DNA of 63,936 bases, from the NCBI GenBank assembly GCA_944372345.1, contig CALVYT010000013.1:1-63936 (forward strand), written 5' to 3'. The translations under genes and the position numbers were made by a program. Positions 30,033 to 37,784 of this stretch are shown one piece after another (position 1 is the first letter of the stretch; each line of letters begins with the position of its first letter). The notes beneath the pieces are model-generated. The model worked only from the letters and a program-made list of their open reading frames with translations, did no database searches and was not told where the DNA came from. Source of the stretch: an uncultured Clostridia bacterium. GTDB taxonomy: Bacteria; Bacillota; Clostridia; Christensenellales; Pumilibacteraceae.

Positions 30033-31706
30033 TTATTTTTCGTCAACGTGCGGCGGGTCGTCGGTATCCGCATTTTCCGCGGCGGCTTCCGTGCCGACGA
30101 TCGTGACCTTTCCGCAGCCGCCGAGCGCGACGTCGGACAGGCGTTCGCTTTCCGCGGTCATTATGCGCAGCGGCTCGAACAGCGAGTCCACGAGCTCTTT
30201 ATCCGGTCTCTTCGTAAACAGCGATACTACGGGGACTATCGCGAAGCCTGCGATCATCGTCCAGCTTCCGACATAGATCGAGGACGAGAAGAAATATTCG
30301 TATATGAACGAATCCTTGAAGCCCTGCGGCAGCGAGCCCGAGCACATCGATATGACGAGCGCGACAATGCTGATCGCTACGCCGAACCCGAAGCACGCAT
30401 AGCAGCTTGCTTTCGTGGTCCGTTTCCAGTAAAGGCTGAACAGATACGGCGCGAGGAAGGAGCCCGCCAGCGCGCCCCAGCTGACGCCCATCATCTGAGC
30501 GATGAAAGACAGTCCGAATTCGTCGTAGATTATGGCTATGACCGCGCTTATGACTATGAATACCGCTATAAAGATACGGATCAGCGAGATCTGCGCTTTG
30601 TGGGAAAGATCCTTTTTTACGCCTTTTATAAGATCGAGAGTAAGCGTGGAACTCGAACTCATCACGAGCGACGACAGAGTGCTCATTGAAGCCGCCACTA
30701 CGAGCACGAGCACGAGCGCGATCACGGCGGGATTGAGCGACGTTATCATAGTGGGAATGATCTCGTCGTAGAGCAGATTTCCGCTAGCGTCATATATCGC
30801 AGAGCTGTCTGCGGTCAGCCGCGCGAAACCGCCGAGGAAATAGCATCCGCCTGCAACGACGAGAGCGAACAGCGTGCTTATTATCATTCCCTTTTTTATC
30901 GCGCCGTCGCTTTTTACGGAATAGAATTTCTGCACCATCTGCGGCAGACCCCATGTGCCGAGGCTCGTCAGTATCACCACCATTATGAGTCCGTACAGAT
31001 CGGGACCGAAGAAGGACGTGTACGCTCCCTGCTGCCCGCCCTCCGCGATCGAGGACAGGTCGTTTATCGCCTGCGTGAAGCCGCCGAAGTTCATTACTAC
31101 GGCAATGATGATGACGACTATCCCGGCGAGCATTATTATGCCCTGCACGAAGTCGTTCCAGACCGTAGCCATATAGCCGCCGATGAGCACATAGATCGCG
31201 GTCACGACCGCCATTGCGATTATACAGACGAAATAAGGCACTCCGAACGCCTCGGAGAACAGACTGCCGAGCCCTTTGTAAAGCGACGCCGTATACGGGA
31301 TCAAAAACACGAACACGATAACGGACGCGGCGATCTTTAATTTACTGTCGCCGAAACGTTTGCCGAAATAGTCGGGCATCGTCGCGGAATCAAGTTTGCG
31401 CGTCAGGATACGAGTGCGTCTGCCGAGCGCCGCCCATGCAAGCAGCGAGCCTATCACGGCGTTTCCTATCCCTATCCACGTCGCGGCTATGCCGTAATTC
31501 CAGCCGAACTGACCGGCGTAGCCTATAAATATTACTGCCGAAAAATACGACGTTCCGTATGCGAACGCCGAAAGCCACGGTCCGACGGTCCTGCCGCCGA
31601 GTACGAATCCCGAGACCGAATTCGCGCTTGCTCTCGTCTTTACGCCGATGAAGATCATAACGCCGAAATATACGAGCAGCACTGCGAGATATAATATCCA
31701 CTCCAT
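30033..31706 (-). CDS. Sodium:solute symporter (SSS/SLC5 family)
   Basis: A 557-residue membrane protein with about 13 hydrophobic helices. The N-terminal helix, then GFVLGGRTVGPWLSAFAYGTSYFSAVIFIGYAG, is the SSS core that carries substrate and Na+ sites (written here as landmark only at about residues 34-66). Helix 5-6 region reads YVLIGGYMATVWNDF. The acidic C-terminal tail is cytoplasmic. It has its own promoter, a GAGGA ribosome site and a terminator, so it is monocistronic. The solute (proline, pantothenate, another organic acid) cannot be decided from sequence alone. Confidence 0.88.
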   Translation of the reverse strand: MEWILYLAVLLVYFGVMIFIGVKTRASANSVSGFVLGGRTVGPWLSAFAYGTSYFSAVIFIGYAGQFGWNYGIAATWIGIGNAVIGSLLAWAALGRRTRILTRKLDSATMPDYFGKRFGDSKLKIAASVIVFVFLIPYTASLYKGLGSLFSEAFGVPYFVCIIAMAVVTAIYVLIGGYMATVWNDFVQGIIMLAGIVVIIIAVVMNFGGFTQAINDLSSIAEGGQQGAYTSFFGPDLYGLIMVVILTSLGTWGLPQMVQKFYSVKSDGAIKKGMIISTLFALVVAGGCYFLGGFARLTADSSAIYDASGNLLYDEIIPTMITSLNPAVIALVLVLVVAASMSTLSSLVMSSSSTLTLDLIKGVKKDLSHKAQISLIRIFIAVFIVISAVIAIIYDEFGLSFIAQMMGVSWGALAGSFLAPYLFSLYWKRTTKASCYACFGFGVAISIVALVISMCSGSLPQGFKDSFIYEYFFSSSIYVGSWTMIAGFAIVPVVSLFTKRPDKELVDSLFEPLRIMTAESERLSDVALGGCGKVTIVGTEAAAENADTDDPPHVDEK

Positions 31707-31741
31707 AAGTCCGTATCCTCTTTTGCGATCTTACGGACTCG

Positions 31742-31771
31742 ATTATACCACATCGGCACGTTGCCGCGCAA
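31742..31771 (-). promoter_or_regulatory. Probable sigma-A promoter of the symporter gene
   Basis: Minus-strand TTGCGC (31771-31766), 18-nt spacer, TATAAT (31747-31742). The -35 box is weak. Confidence 0.55.
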
Positions 31772-31791
31772 CCGATTGGAGCGGATTTATT

Positions 31792-32475
31792 TCAATTTTT
31801 TAGTTGCTCCGCGATTTTTGCAAGCACTTTTTTCTCTATGCGCGACACGTACGAACGGGAAATGCCCAGCTTCTCCGCGACCTGCAGCTGCGTTTTCGGC
31901 AGTGCGCCGCTGAGCCCGTAGCGCAAAGTTATGATTATGCGCTCGCGCGCGGGCAGCTTGCTCACGCATTCGCGTATCTTATCCATAAGAACTTTATTCT
32001 CCACTTCTTCGAGAACGGTCTCCGCAGGAACGGACAGCACGTCGATGAGCGTTATGTCGTTACCGTCTTTGTCCGAGCCTACGGATTCGGACAGCGACAC
32101 GTTGCATTTGTGCTTTTTGTTCGCACGGATATACATCAGTATCTCGTTCTCTATGCAGCGCGCCGCATACGTCGCAAGACGGCTGCCTTTTCCGCTCTCA
32201 TACGTCTGTATTCCCTTTATCAGTCCTATGCTGCCGACGGAGATCAGATCGTCCGCCTCCCCCGCGCCGCCGTACTTTTTCACGATATGCGCCACCAACC
32301 GCAGGTTGTGCCTGATCAGCATTTCGCGGGCGTGCTCGTCGCCCTGCCTGCATTTTTCGAGATATTCCTTTTCTTCCTCGTCGCTCAGCGGGCCGGGAAA
32401 CGAATTGTTGTTCTTTATGTACGCGGAAAAACAGAACACCTTGCCGAGAAACGCGAGGAAACTTTCAAAGACCAT
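31792..32475 (-). CDS. sigK: Sporulation sigma factor SigK (pro-sigma-K)
   Basis: Late mother-cell sigma factor. It is 227 residues. The hydrophobic pro-sequence MVFESFLAFLGKVFCFSA precedes YIKNN, where Bacillus pro-sigma-K is cut by SpoIVFB. Region 2 is strongly conserved (DEHAREMLIRHNLRLVAHIV, DDLISVGSIGLIKGI) and region 4 ends in LGISRSYVSRIEK. The gene is intact, with no skin element splitting it. GGAGG precedes the ATG. It is the best evidence that the organism can sporulate. SigE is the nearest alternative, but the N-terminus and region 4 fit SigK. Confidence 0.93.
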   Translation of the reverse strand: MVFESFLAFLGKVFCFSAYIKNNNSFPGPLSDEEEKEYLEKCRQGDEHAREMLIRHNLRLVAHIVKKYGGAGEADDLISVGSIGLIKGIQTYESGKGSRLATYAARCIENEILMYIRANKKHKCNVSLSESVGSDKDGNDITLIDVLSVPAETVLEEVENKVLMDKIRECVSKLPARERIIITLRYGLSGALPKTQLQVAEKLGISRSYVSRIEKKVLAKIAEQLKN

Positions 32476-32582
32476 AAGCCGTACCTCCGCTTTTAAGATA
32501 TGCGCGTTTTTGTCGGAAATTGTCGGCTTATGCCGTAAAAATTCAGGCGTATATTATTTCCCCTGCGGGACAAAATACGGTT

Positions 32583-32840
32583 ATGAACGTATTGGGAAGC
32601 GGAAGGATAGAAACCGGCAATGCGGAAGTCACGGCAATGGGAATAATGTTGTCGTTCCTCCGCACAGCCATGGTGATGATCGCGCTCGGTTTCGTGGTAA
32701 CGAGACTGAGCGGCGACAAAGCCGACCCGTTTTCGATAACGCTTTATGTATTCGCGGGTGTAGCGGTGCTTATCGGTCTGATCGAGTACGCCGTCATAAG
32801 AAGTTCGCTCGCGGCATACGGAAGCGGAAGCGAACGGTAA
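32583..32840 (+). CDS. Small membrane protein, DUF202-like
   Basis: An 85-residue protein from the ATG at 32583 with two hydrophobic helices. The segment LSFLRTAMVMIALGFVVTRL resembles the DUF202 (YidH-type) core, where an Arg-Thr pair begins the first helix. The second helix ends in IEYAVIRSSL. The function of DUF202 proteins is unknown. The start is not certain: there is no strong ribosome site, and internal ATGs exist. It is divergent from sigK and followed by its own terminator. Confidence 0.6.
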   Translation: MNVLGSGRIETGNAEVTAMGIMLSFLRTAMVMIALGFVVTRLSGDKADPFSITLYVFAGVAVLIGLIEYAVIRSSLAAYGSGSER

Positions 32841-32848
32841 CGAAAACG

Positions 32849-32875
32849 AAAAAAGGTGGGTCACCCGCCTTTTTC
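32849..32875 (+). terminator. Rho-independent terminator after the DUF202-like gene
   Basis: AAAAAGGTGGGT, one-base centre, ACCCGCCTTTTT, ending in a T-run; it lies just before the next promoter. Confidence 0.8.
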
Positions 32876-32878
32876 CGT

Positions 32879-32908
32879 TTGACTGACGGCGGCACTCCGT
32901 GCTATCAT
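32879..32908 (+). promoter_or_regulatory. Promoter of the pyridoxamine oxidase-family gene (predicted leaderless transcript)
   Basis: TTGACT (32879-32884), 18-nt spacer, TATCAT (32903-32908). Seven bases separate the -10 box from the ATG, and no ribosome site is present. Confidence 0.6.
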
Positions 32909-32915
32909 AATAAAT

Positions 32916-33368
32916 ATGAGACGCAAGGACAGAGAACTTACCCGCACCGAAGGTCTGGAAATAATAGACAAATGCGCCTACGCAGTGCTCGCCGTTTCCG
33001 ACGGTGAAACGCCGTACGCCCTGCCGCTTTCCGTATGCCGCATCGGCGACGGCGTGTATTTTCACAGCGCGGCGGCGGGCAGAAAGACCGAACTGCTGAC
33101 GGACGGCGTAAAGGTCCGGATGGTGTTCGTCGGCGAAGTCAGGGCGTATGAGAATGAATTTACGACGGCATATGAAAGCGCTGTCGCCGTCGGCGAAGTG
33201 ACGCTCGTAACGGAGCGGGAGAAAAAGATTGCCGCGTTGAAAGCTCTCTGCGAAAAGTACTGCCCCGCGAATATGCGGGAGTTCGACCGCGAGATCGGAC
33301 GAAGTCTCGCCGTCACGAACGTCTATAAAGTTACCCTGCTGTCGATAACGGCAAAGGCAAAAAGATAA
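32916..33368 (+). CDS. Pyridoxamine 5'-phosphate oxidase-family protein (NimA-like flavoprotein)
   Basis: A 150-residue split-barrel flavin-binding protein. The N-terminal RELTRTEGLEIIDKCAYAVLAV and PYALPLSV segments, followed by IYFHSA-like VYFHSAAAGRK, are typical of the small NimA-like branch. Members bind FMN or heme; some reduce nitro groups, most have no known substrate. Start ATG at 32916 is seven bases after a -10 box and lacks a Shine-Dalgarno site. It stands alone between two terminators. Confidence 0.82.
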   Translation: MRRKDRELTRTEGLEIIDKCAYAVLAVSDGETPYALPLSVCRIGDGVYFHSAAAGRKTELLTDGVKVRMVFVGEVRAYENEFTTAYESAVAVGEVTLVTEREKKIAALKALCEKYCPANMREFDREIGRSLAVTNVYKVTLLSITAKAKR

Positions 33369-33401
33369 CGGCGCTCCCTGCGGAGCGCCGCCTTATTTTT
33401 T
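33369..33401. terminator. Bidirectional terminator between the flavoprotein gene and bofA
   Basis: Nine-base-pair perfect stem CGGCGCTCC/GGAGCGCCG with a CTGC loop. T-rich runs follow in both directions, so it can end the plus-strand flavoprotein gene and the convergent minus-strand bofA-like gene. Confidence 0.85.
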
Positions 33402-33410
33402 ATGAAACGG

Positions 33411-33809
33411 TCAGGTCTGCGCCGCAGACTCGCTTGCCGCAACGAACAGCCCGGGCCAGACGAAGTAGGACACGAACAGGAATACGATCGCGAGCACTCC
33501 GAAAACGCCTATCAGCAGCCACGAATACCACTTGGGAACGAGCGCGAAGCCGAATATCGACCCGACGGAGTTTATCAGGAAAAGCAGTACAAACGCAATG
33601 ATACAGTTGAGCGCAACTTTGAGTATCGTACGGAACTTGAATACCTTGCCCTTCGTCAATATCTTGACGAGCAGCATAAGCGCGACGACAACGCCGAGCG
33701 AGATGAGAAAAACCCACCATTGTTCGCTGAACATAGTCGCCAGTCTGTCGGACCAGCTCATTTCTTCCGCGGTTTCCGCGCCCGTTTCGGCGCTCGTCAA
33801 CATCCACAT
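33411..33809 (-). CDS. bofA: BofA-like pro-sigma-K processing inhibitor
   Basis: A 132-residue membrane protein. Three hydrophobic helices are seen at about 33-50, 63-85 and 93-120. The core ALNCIIAFVLLFLINSVGSI followed by FGFALVPKWYSWLLIGVFGV matches the BofA family (PF07441). BofA blocks SpoIVFB, the protease that activates pro-sigma-K. Extra residues at both ends make it longer than Bacillus BofA (87 residues). It lies about 1 kb from sigK, in the same orientation. The family call rests on the helix 2-3 pattern only. Confidence 0.68.
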   Translation of the reverse strand: MWMLTSAETGAETAEEMSWSDRLATMFSEQWWVFLISLGVVVALMLLVKILTKGKVFKFRTILKVALNCIIAFVLLFLINSVGSIFGFALVPKWYSWLLIGVFGVLAIVFLFVSYFVWPGLFVAASESAAQT

Positions 33810-33839
33810 ATGATCACGCTCCGATCGTTCTTTGACGGT

Positions 33840-33868
33840 ATTATATCATTATCCGCGCAAAAAAGCAA
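33840..33868 (-). promoter_or_regulatory. Probable sigma-A promoter of bofA
   Basis: Minus-strand TTGCTT (33868-33863), 17-nt spacer, TATAAT (33845-33840), about 30 bases before the ATG. Confidence 0.6.
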
Positions 33869-33904
33869 GGAGCGGCGGGCTGTTTAGGCATTTCTAATAT
33901 GACT

Positions 33905-35206
33905 TTAATTTTTGCGGCTCCCCCGCTTTTCGGGTTTGCTCCCGCCGTCCGGCTTCGTTCTGCCGAGCTCGGTATTGTCGCACGTCCTGTCGCGCAGCTG
34001 CGAAACGGGGTGAGCGCCCGTCTGGAAGCGGTAGTCCTCGCCCGCCTCGGCGATATATCTGTCGATCACGCCGTGACTCGCTACGTTCGCGACCGCTCCG
34101 TTTACGCGGCGGTTATATCTGAAAAACTCCGAGCTTTCGGGAACGTCGGATATGTTCGTATATCCTTCTCTGTCCGCCGTGAGTTCCACGGTGTTTCTGA
34201 GCACTTTGCGGATATATTCCATATTGCCGCCTTCCGCCGCGGAGAACGAGATGAGTTCGGGGAACGTGCCGTCCGCTATCACCTGCGAATAATGCTTGTG
34301 CTCGTACTTTTCCAGCATACGCGCGGCAACGTGCAGATGACCTATCTCTCGCTCCAAATGATCCGACCATATTGCTTTTATCTTTTCGTCCGTCTCTTCG
34401 GCGAGCATCGAATAATACAGATAGCATTCCGTATATTCGTGCATCAGCCAGCATTCGAGCCACGTCGTCGAAGCGTCCTGCAATGATTCGTAGAGCGAAA
34501 CGTGCTGTTCCTCTATCATTCCTATTTCGAGGAAGAGTTTTCTTCCGAGGTCGCTCACGTCATAAAACGCGCCGCAGTTCATATAGAAGTTCATCGTCTG
34601 CTGCTCCGCAGCCGTGATTATCATCGTATGCAGCTTACTGAGCAGCGGCGCGTTCTTCGGCAGCGGTTTTTTGATGTCGTCGGGCGGATCGCGGTGTTCG
34701 GAAACCGTCGGACGTCCGGGCATTATCTCCGTTTTCTTTCCGACGAGCGTTTCGGCGCGCACGCCGCACTCCATTTCGAGCAGATCGGCGTATCTGTATA
34801 AATGATCGAAGTCTTCGAGCAGCGCGAAATCGAGAGCGCGGCGCACTGTCGTATCCTTTTCGCATCTCGCCATAAGCGCGGTTAGTTCCACCGCAAGCTG
34901 TTCGTAGGCTATCGTGGTTTCGAGAATTGTCTCGTCGCGCGGCTTCAAGTAGGATATTTTCTTCTGTTCCTGCTGTTCTGCGCGTCTGACAGCCGCGAGT
35001 TCCCTGCGCAGATCGTTGTCGCAGACGTGCCGCGCCATATTGTGCAGAAACCACTGCGATTCGAATTCCGTGCCGTTCATCAGAATGACGCGCATTTTGG
35101 TCTTCGGATCGGTCGCGTGCTTATCGTAAGCGCGCGGATAAAGCTGTTTCCAGTTTTCGTAGGCGGAAACTCTGCCGCCTTTTTCCCTGAATGGATCGAA
35201 TGACAT
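33905..35206 (-). CDS. Ferritin-like diiron protein of unknown role
   Basis: A 433-residue soluble protein. The middle part (about 215-325) reads as a four-helix ferritin-like bundle with ligands in order: Glu in AAEQQTMNFY, the pair in EIGMIEEQHVSLYE, Glu in MHEYTECYLYY, and HLEREIGHLHVAA. The N-terminal half has a further helical pair (ALLEDFDHLYRYADLLE) that looks like a partial second copy. The C-terminal tail is polar. I chose the ATG at 35206 because AAGGAGG lies just upstream. Relatives are rubrerythrins, Mn catalases and spore-coat ferritin-like proteins; which applies is unknown. Confidence 0.65.
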   Translation of the reverse strand: MSFDPFREKGGRVSAYENWKQLYPRAYDKHATDPKTKMRVILMNGTEFESQWFLHNMARHVCDNDLRRELAAVRRAEQQEQKKISYLKPRDETILETTIAYEQLAVELTALMARCEKDTTVRRALDFALLEDFDHLYRYADLLEMECGVRAETLVGKKTEIMPGRPTVSEHRDPPDDIKKPLPKNAPLLSKLHTMIITAAEQQTMNFYMNCGAFYDVSDLGRKLFLEIGMIEEQHVSLYESLQDASTTWLECWLMHEYTECYLYYSMLAEETDEKIKAIWSDHLEREIGHLHVAARMLEKYEHKHYSQVIADGTFPELISFSAAEGGNMEYIRKVLRNTVELTADREGYTNISDVPESSEFFRYNRRVNGAVANVASHGVIDRYIAEAGEDYRFQTGAHPVSQLRDRTCDNTELGRTKPDGGSKPEKRGSRKN

Positions 35207-35325
35207 TATGTCGCCTCCTTGCTGTTTTATGATAATGATGCTCATACTGCGCCGAATTATACCCGCTCCCTCCGTCGCCCCGCATATATTTTTCATCTGA
35301 TTTGTGGCGAATTACAGTAAAACCG

Positions 35326-35354
35326 TTGATTTTAAGTCGGAAATAGGTTACAAT
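35326..35354 (+). promoter_or_regulatory. Sigma-A promoter of the Na/Pi transporter operon
   Basis: TTGATT (35326-35331), 17-nt spacer, TACAAT (35349-35354), giving a leader of about 60 nt to the ATG. The rest of the 35207-35325 gap holds only a lone TATAAT on the minus strand for the ferritin-like gene. Confidence 0.75.
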
Positions 35355-35420
35355 TATTATGCAGGAAATCGACGTGCGGCTAAACTGCCCGCCGTGAATC
35401 GAAAGAAAAGGGAGACAGGC

Positions 35421-37118
35421 ATGAATATTGAGGCATTGGCTTCTGCCGCAGCAGGCAGCAGCCCTACCGCTATGGAATACGTCGTCGCCGTAATGGGACT
35501 TCTCGGCGGACTCGGCGTACTGCTCTACGGATTCAAAGTTCTTTCCGAATCCATAGAAAAACTTGCGAACGACAAGCTCCGCAGCTGGTTCGGCAAAACT
35601 TCCGCTACGGGCAGATTCGCCGGGCTGGGGATCGGGATCGTCACGACCACGATAATTCAATCCTCGTCGGCGACTACCGTTATGACGGTCGGCTTCGTCA
35701 ATGCGGGCGTTATGTCGCTGACGATGGCAACTGCCGTCATTATGGGCGCAAATATCGGGACGACGATAACCGCGCAGATAGCGGCGCTTAGCGCGTTCGA
35801 GTTTGCGGCGTTTCTGCTCCCTCTTGCCGCGATCGGCATATTTATGGATATGCTGTCCAAAAACGACAAGGTCAAGACGGTGGGAATGATCATCGGCGGG
35901 CTCGGGCTCGTGTTCGTTGCGCTCGACGTTATGAGCGCTTCGATGAGCGTGTTCGAAGAATCTCCTCTTTTCCTCGAAGCCCTCAAAGCCATATCCAATC
36001 CGTTCTTGCTGATACTCATCGGAATGGGTTTCACGGCGCTCATACAGTCGTCCTCCGCCGTCACGTCCATAATAGTCGCGCTGGTCAGCAGCGGCAACGT
36101 CATCATAGGTGACGGCGGCAACAGCGTACTCTTCCTCATTCTCGGAACGAATATCGGAACGTGCATAACGGCGATCCTGTCTTCGATCGGAGCGAACAAG
36201 AACGCCAAACGCGCCGCACTGATACACCTTATGTTCAACGTGTTCGGCACCATCATCTTCACGATAATGCTGCTGATCTGGAAAGATTTCAATGCCGTCA
36301 CGTTCCAGACGTGGTTCGCGGGCGCGCCCGCAACGCAGATAGCGATGTTCCACACGTTCTTTAATACGGTGTGTGTGATACTGTTCTTCCCCTGCATCAA
36401 TCTGTTCGTCAAGCTCGCATGTCTTATCATACGCGACAAAAAAGACAAAGCGACCGGCGGCAAGGAGATCATCGATACGTTCCTCGACGACAGACTGCTG
36501 CAAACTCCCGCCATTGCCGTAATGCAGGCGAAAAAGGAGATCGCACGCATAGCGACAGACGCAGAACAGACGCTCAAAAAAGCGCTCGGCTGTTTCTACG
36601 CCAAGGACAAGACGGAAGCGACGAACGTCAGGGAGCACATAAAAAAGATCAACGAGGATTCGCGTAAAGCGACCCAGTTCCTCGTAAAACTTTCGTCGAG
36701 CGAAGTTTCTTACGGCGACGAAAAGACGGTATCGGCAATGCACGGCGCGATCGCCGACGCTCTGCGTATAGCGGATCTTGCCGATAATATGGTCAAATAC
36801 ACCTATCATTACGTCGACGACAAACTGGAATTCTCCGAGTCCGTCATCGACGAGATAAAGGTGATGTGCGGTAAAGTCGACAGACTTTTCGACGAAAGCA
36901 TCCGCGCTTACAGCGATACGGACGTGACTGCCGTCGTGCGTGCGGAGGAGTTTGAAAACGAGATCGACGCGCTGCGCAAGCACATAATAGACAACCACAT
37001 AAAACGCCTCAACGAGGGAAAGTGCCAGCCGCAGTCGAGCAGCATTCTGATAAACCTCGTGGGAAATCTCGAACGTGCGGCGGATCATATACTCAATCTT
37101 GCGCATACGTTCGATTAA
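35421..37118 (+). CDS. Na/Pi-cotransporter II family protein with PhoU-like domain
   Basis: A 565-residue protein. The first 320 residues are a duplicated transport domain. Each half has the family's QSSSA motif (about residues 80 and 209) inside hydrophobic helices. The cytoplasmic C-terminal half (about 350-560) is helical and PhoU-like. It is related to NptA/YjbB, which move phosphate. GGGAG precedes the ATG. A response regulator and its histidine kinase follow 15 bases downstream, which suggests a phosphate-linked operon; that link is inference. Confidence 0.88.
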   Translation: MNIEALASAAAGSSPTAMEYVVAVMGLLGGLGVLLYGFKVLSESIEKLANDKLRSWFGKTSATGRFAGLGIGIVTTTIIQSSSATTVMTVGFVNAGVMSLTMATAVIMGANIGTTITAQIAALSAFEFAAFLLPLAAIGIFMDMLSKNDKVKTVGMIIGGLGLVFVALDVMSASMSVFEESPLFLEALKAISNPFLLILIGMGFTALIQSSSAVTSIIVALVSSGNVIIGDGGNSVLFLILGTNIGTCITAILSSIGANKNAKRAALIHLMFNVFGTIIFTIMLLIWKDFNAVTFQTWFAGAPATQIAMFHTFFNTVCVILFFPCINLFVKLACLIIRDKKDKATGGKEIIDTFLDDRLLQTPAIAVMQAKKEIARIATDAEQTLKKALGCFYAKDKTEATNVREHIKKINEDSRKATQFLVKLSSSEVSYGDEKTVSAMHGAIADALRIADLADNMVKYTYHYVDDKLEFSESVIDEIKVMCGKVDRLFDESIRAYSDTDVTAVVRAEEFENEIDALRKHIIDNHIKRLNEGKCQPQSSSILINLVGNLERAADHILNLAHTFD

Positions 37119-37133
37119 CGAAGTTTCGCGATT

Positions 37134-37784
37134 ATGGACAAAATTCTTTATCTTCTCGAAGACGACAAAAGTATCTGCGACCTCGTGACGTACAGTCTTG
37201 AACTCGCGGAGATCGAAGTGAGCTGCTACAACACCGTCGACGCATTCAACGACGCCGTGGCGCTCCGCGTGCCGCAGGTGGCGCTGCTCGATATAATGCT
37301 CCCCGACGGCAACGGCTACGACGTGCTTTCGCAGCTCAAACGCGCCCATCCGCAGGTGATCTGTCTTATGCTCAGCGCGATGGGCAGAGAAAACGATAAA
37401 GTAAAGGGATTCAATCTCGGCGCGGACGATTATATCACAAAGCCGTTCGGCGTTCTCGAACTTACGGCGCGCGTCAACGCCGCCTTTCGTCGCTTGGGCG
37501 CTGCGGACGAACTGCACGCCCGCAACGTCACGCTCAACGAGCGCATGATGTCCGTTACCATAGACGGAAAACCCGCTGCGCTCAGCAATATGGAGTTCAA
37601 ACTGCTCGCTTACCTCATCCGTCACGCTGGCTCCGTCATATCCAGAGATAAGCTGCTCACAGCCGTGTGGGGCTACGACGAGGGCGAAACGCGCACGGTC
37701 GACATCCACATCGCCCGTCTGCGCAAAATGGGCGTGCAGGGCATTGAAACCGTTTTCGGCGCGGGTTATAAATTTCTGAAATGA
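37134..37784 (+). CDS. OmpR/PhoB-family response regulator
   Basis: A 216-residue regulator. The receiver domain has the acidic pair ED at 9-10, phospho-acceptor D53 in LLDIMLPDG, and Lys in YITKPFG (about 102). The C-terminal winged helix has ISRDKLLTAVWGYD and ends in VFGAGYKFLK. It follows the Na/Pi transporter by 15 bases and overlaps the start of the kinase gene (ATGA). This is a PhoP/PhoB-type layout. Confidence 0.93.
   Translation: MDKILYLLEDDKSICDLVTYSLELAEIEVSCYNTVDAFNDAVALRVPQVALLDIMLPDGNGYDVLSQLKRAHPQVICLMLSAMGRENDKVKGFNLGADDYITKPFGVLELTARVNAAFRRLGAADELHARNVTLNERMMSVTIDGKPAALSNMEFKLLAYLIRHAGSVISRDKLLTAVWGYDEGETRTVDIHIARLRKMGVQGIETVFGAGYKFLK

Noticed and set aside
35121..37709. An 862-codon open frame on the minus strand opposite the Na/Pi transporter and response regulator
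   Set aside because: Its composition (His, Arg, Tyr-rich, no domain) and lack of a ribosome site mark it as the antisense of strongly codon-biased genes. The plus-strand proteins have clear families.
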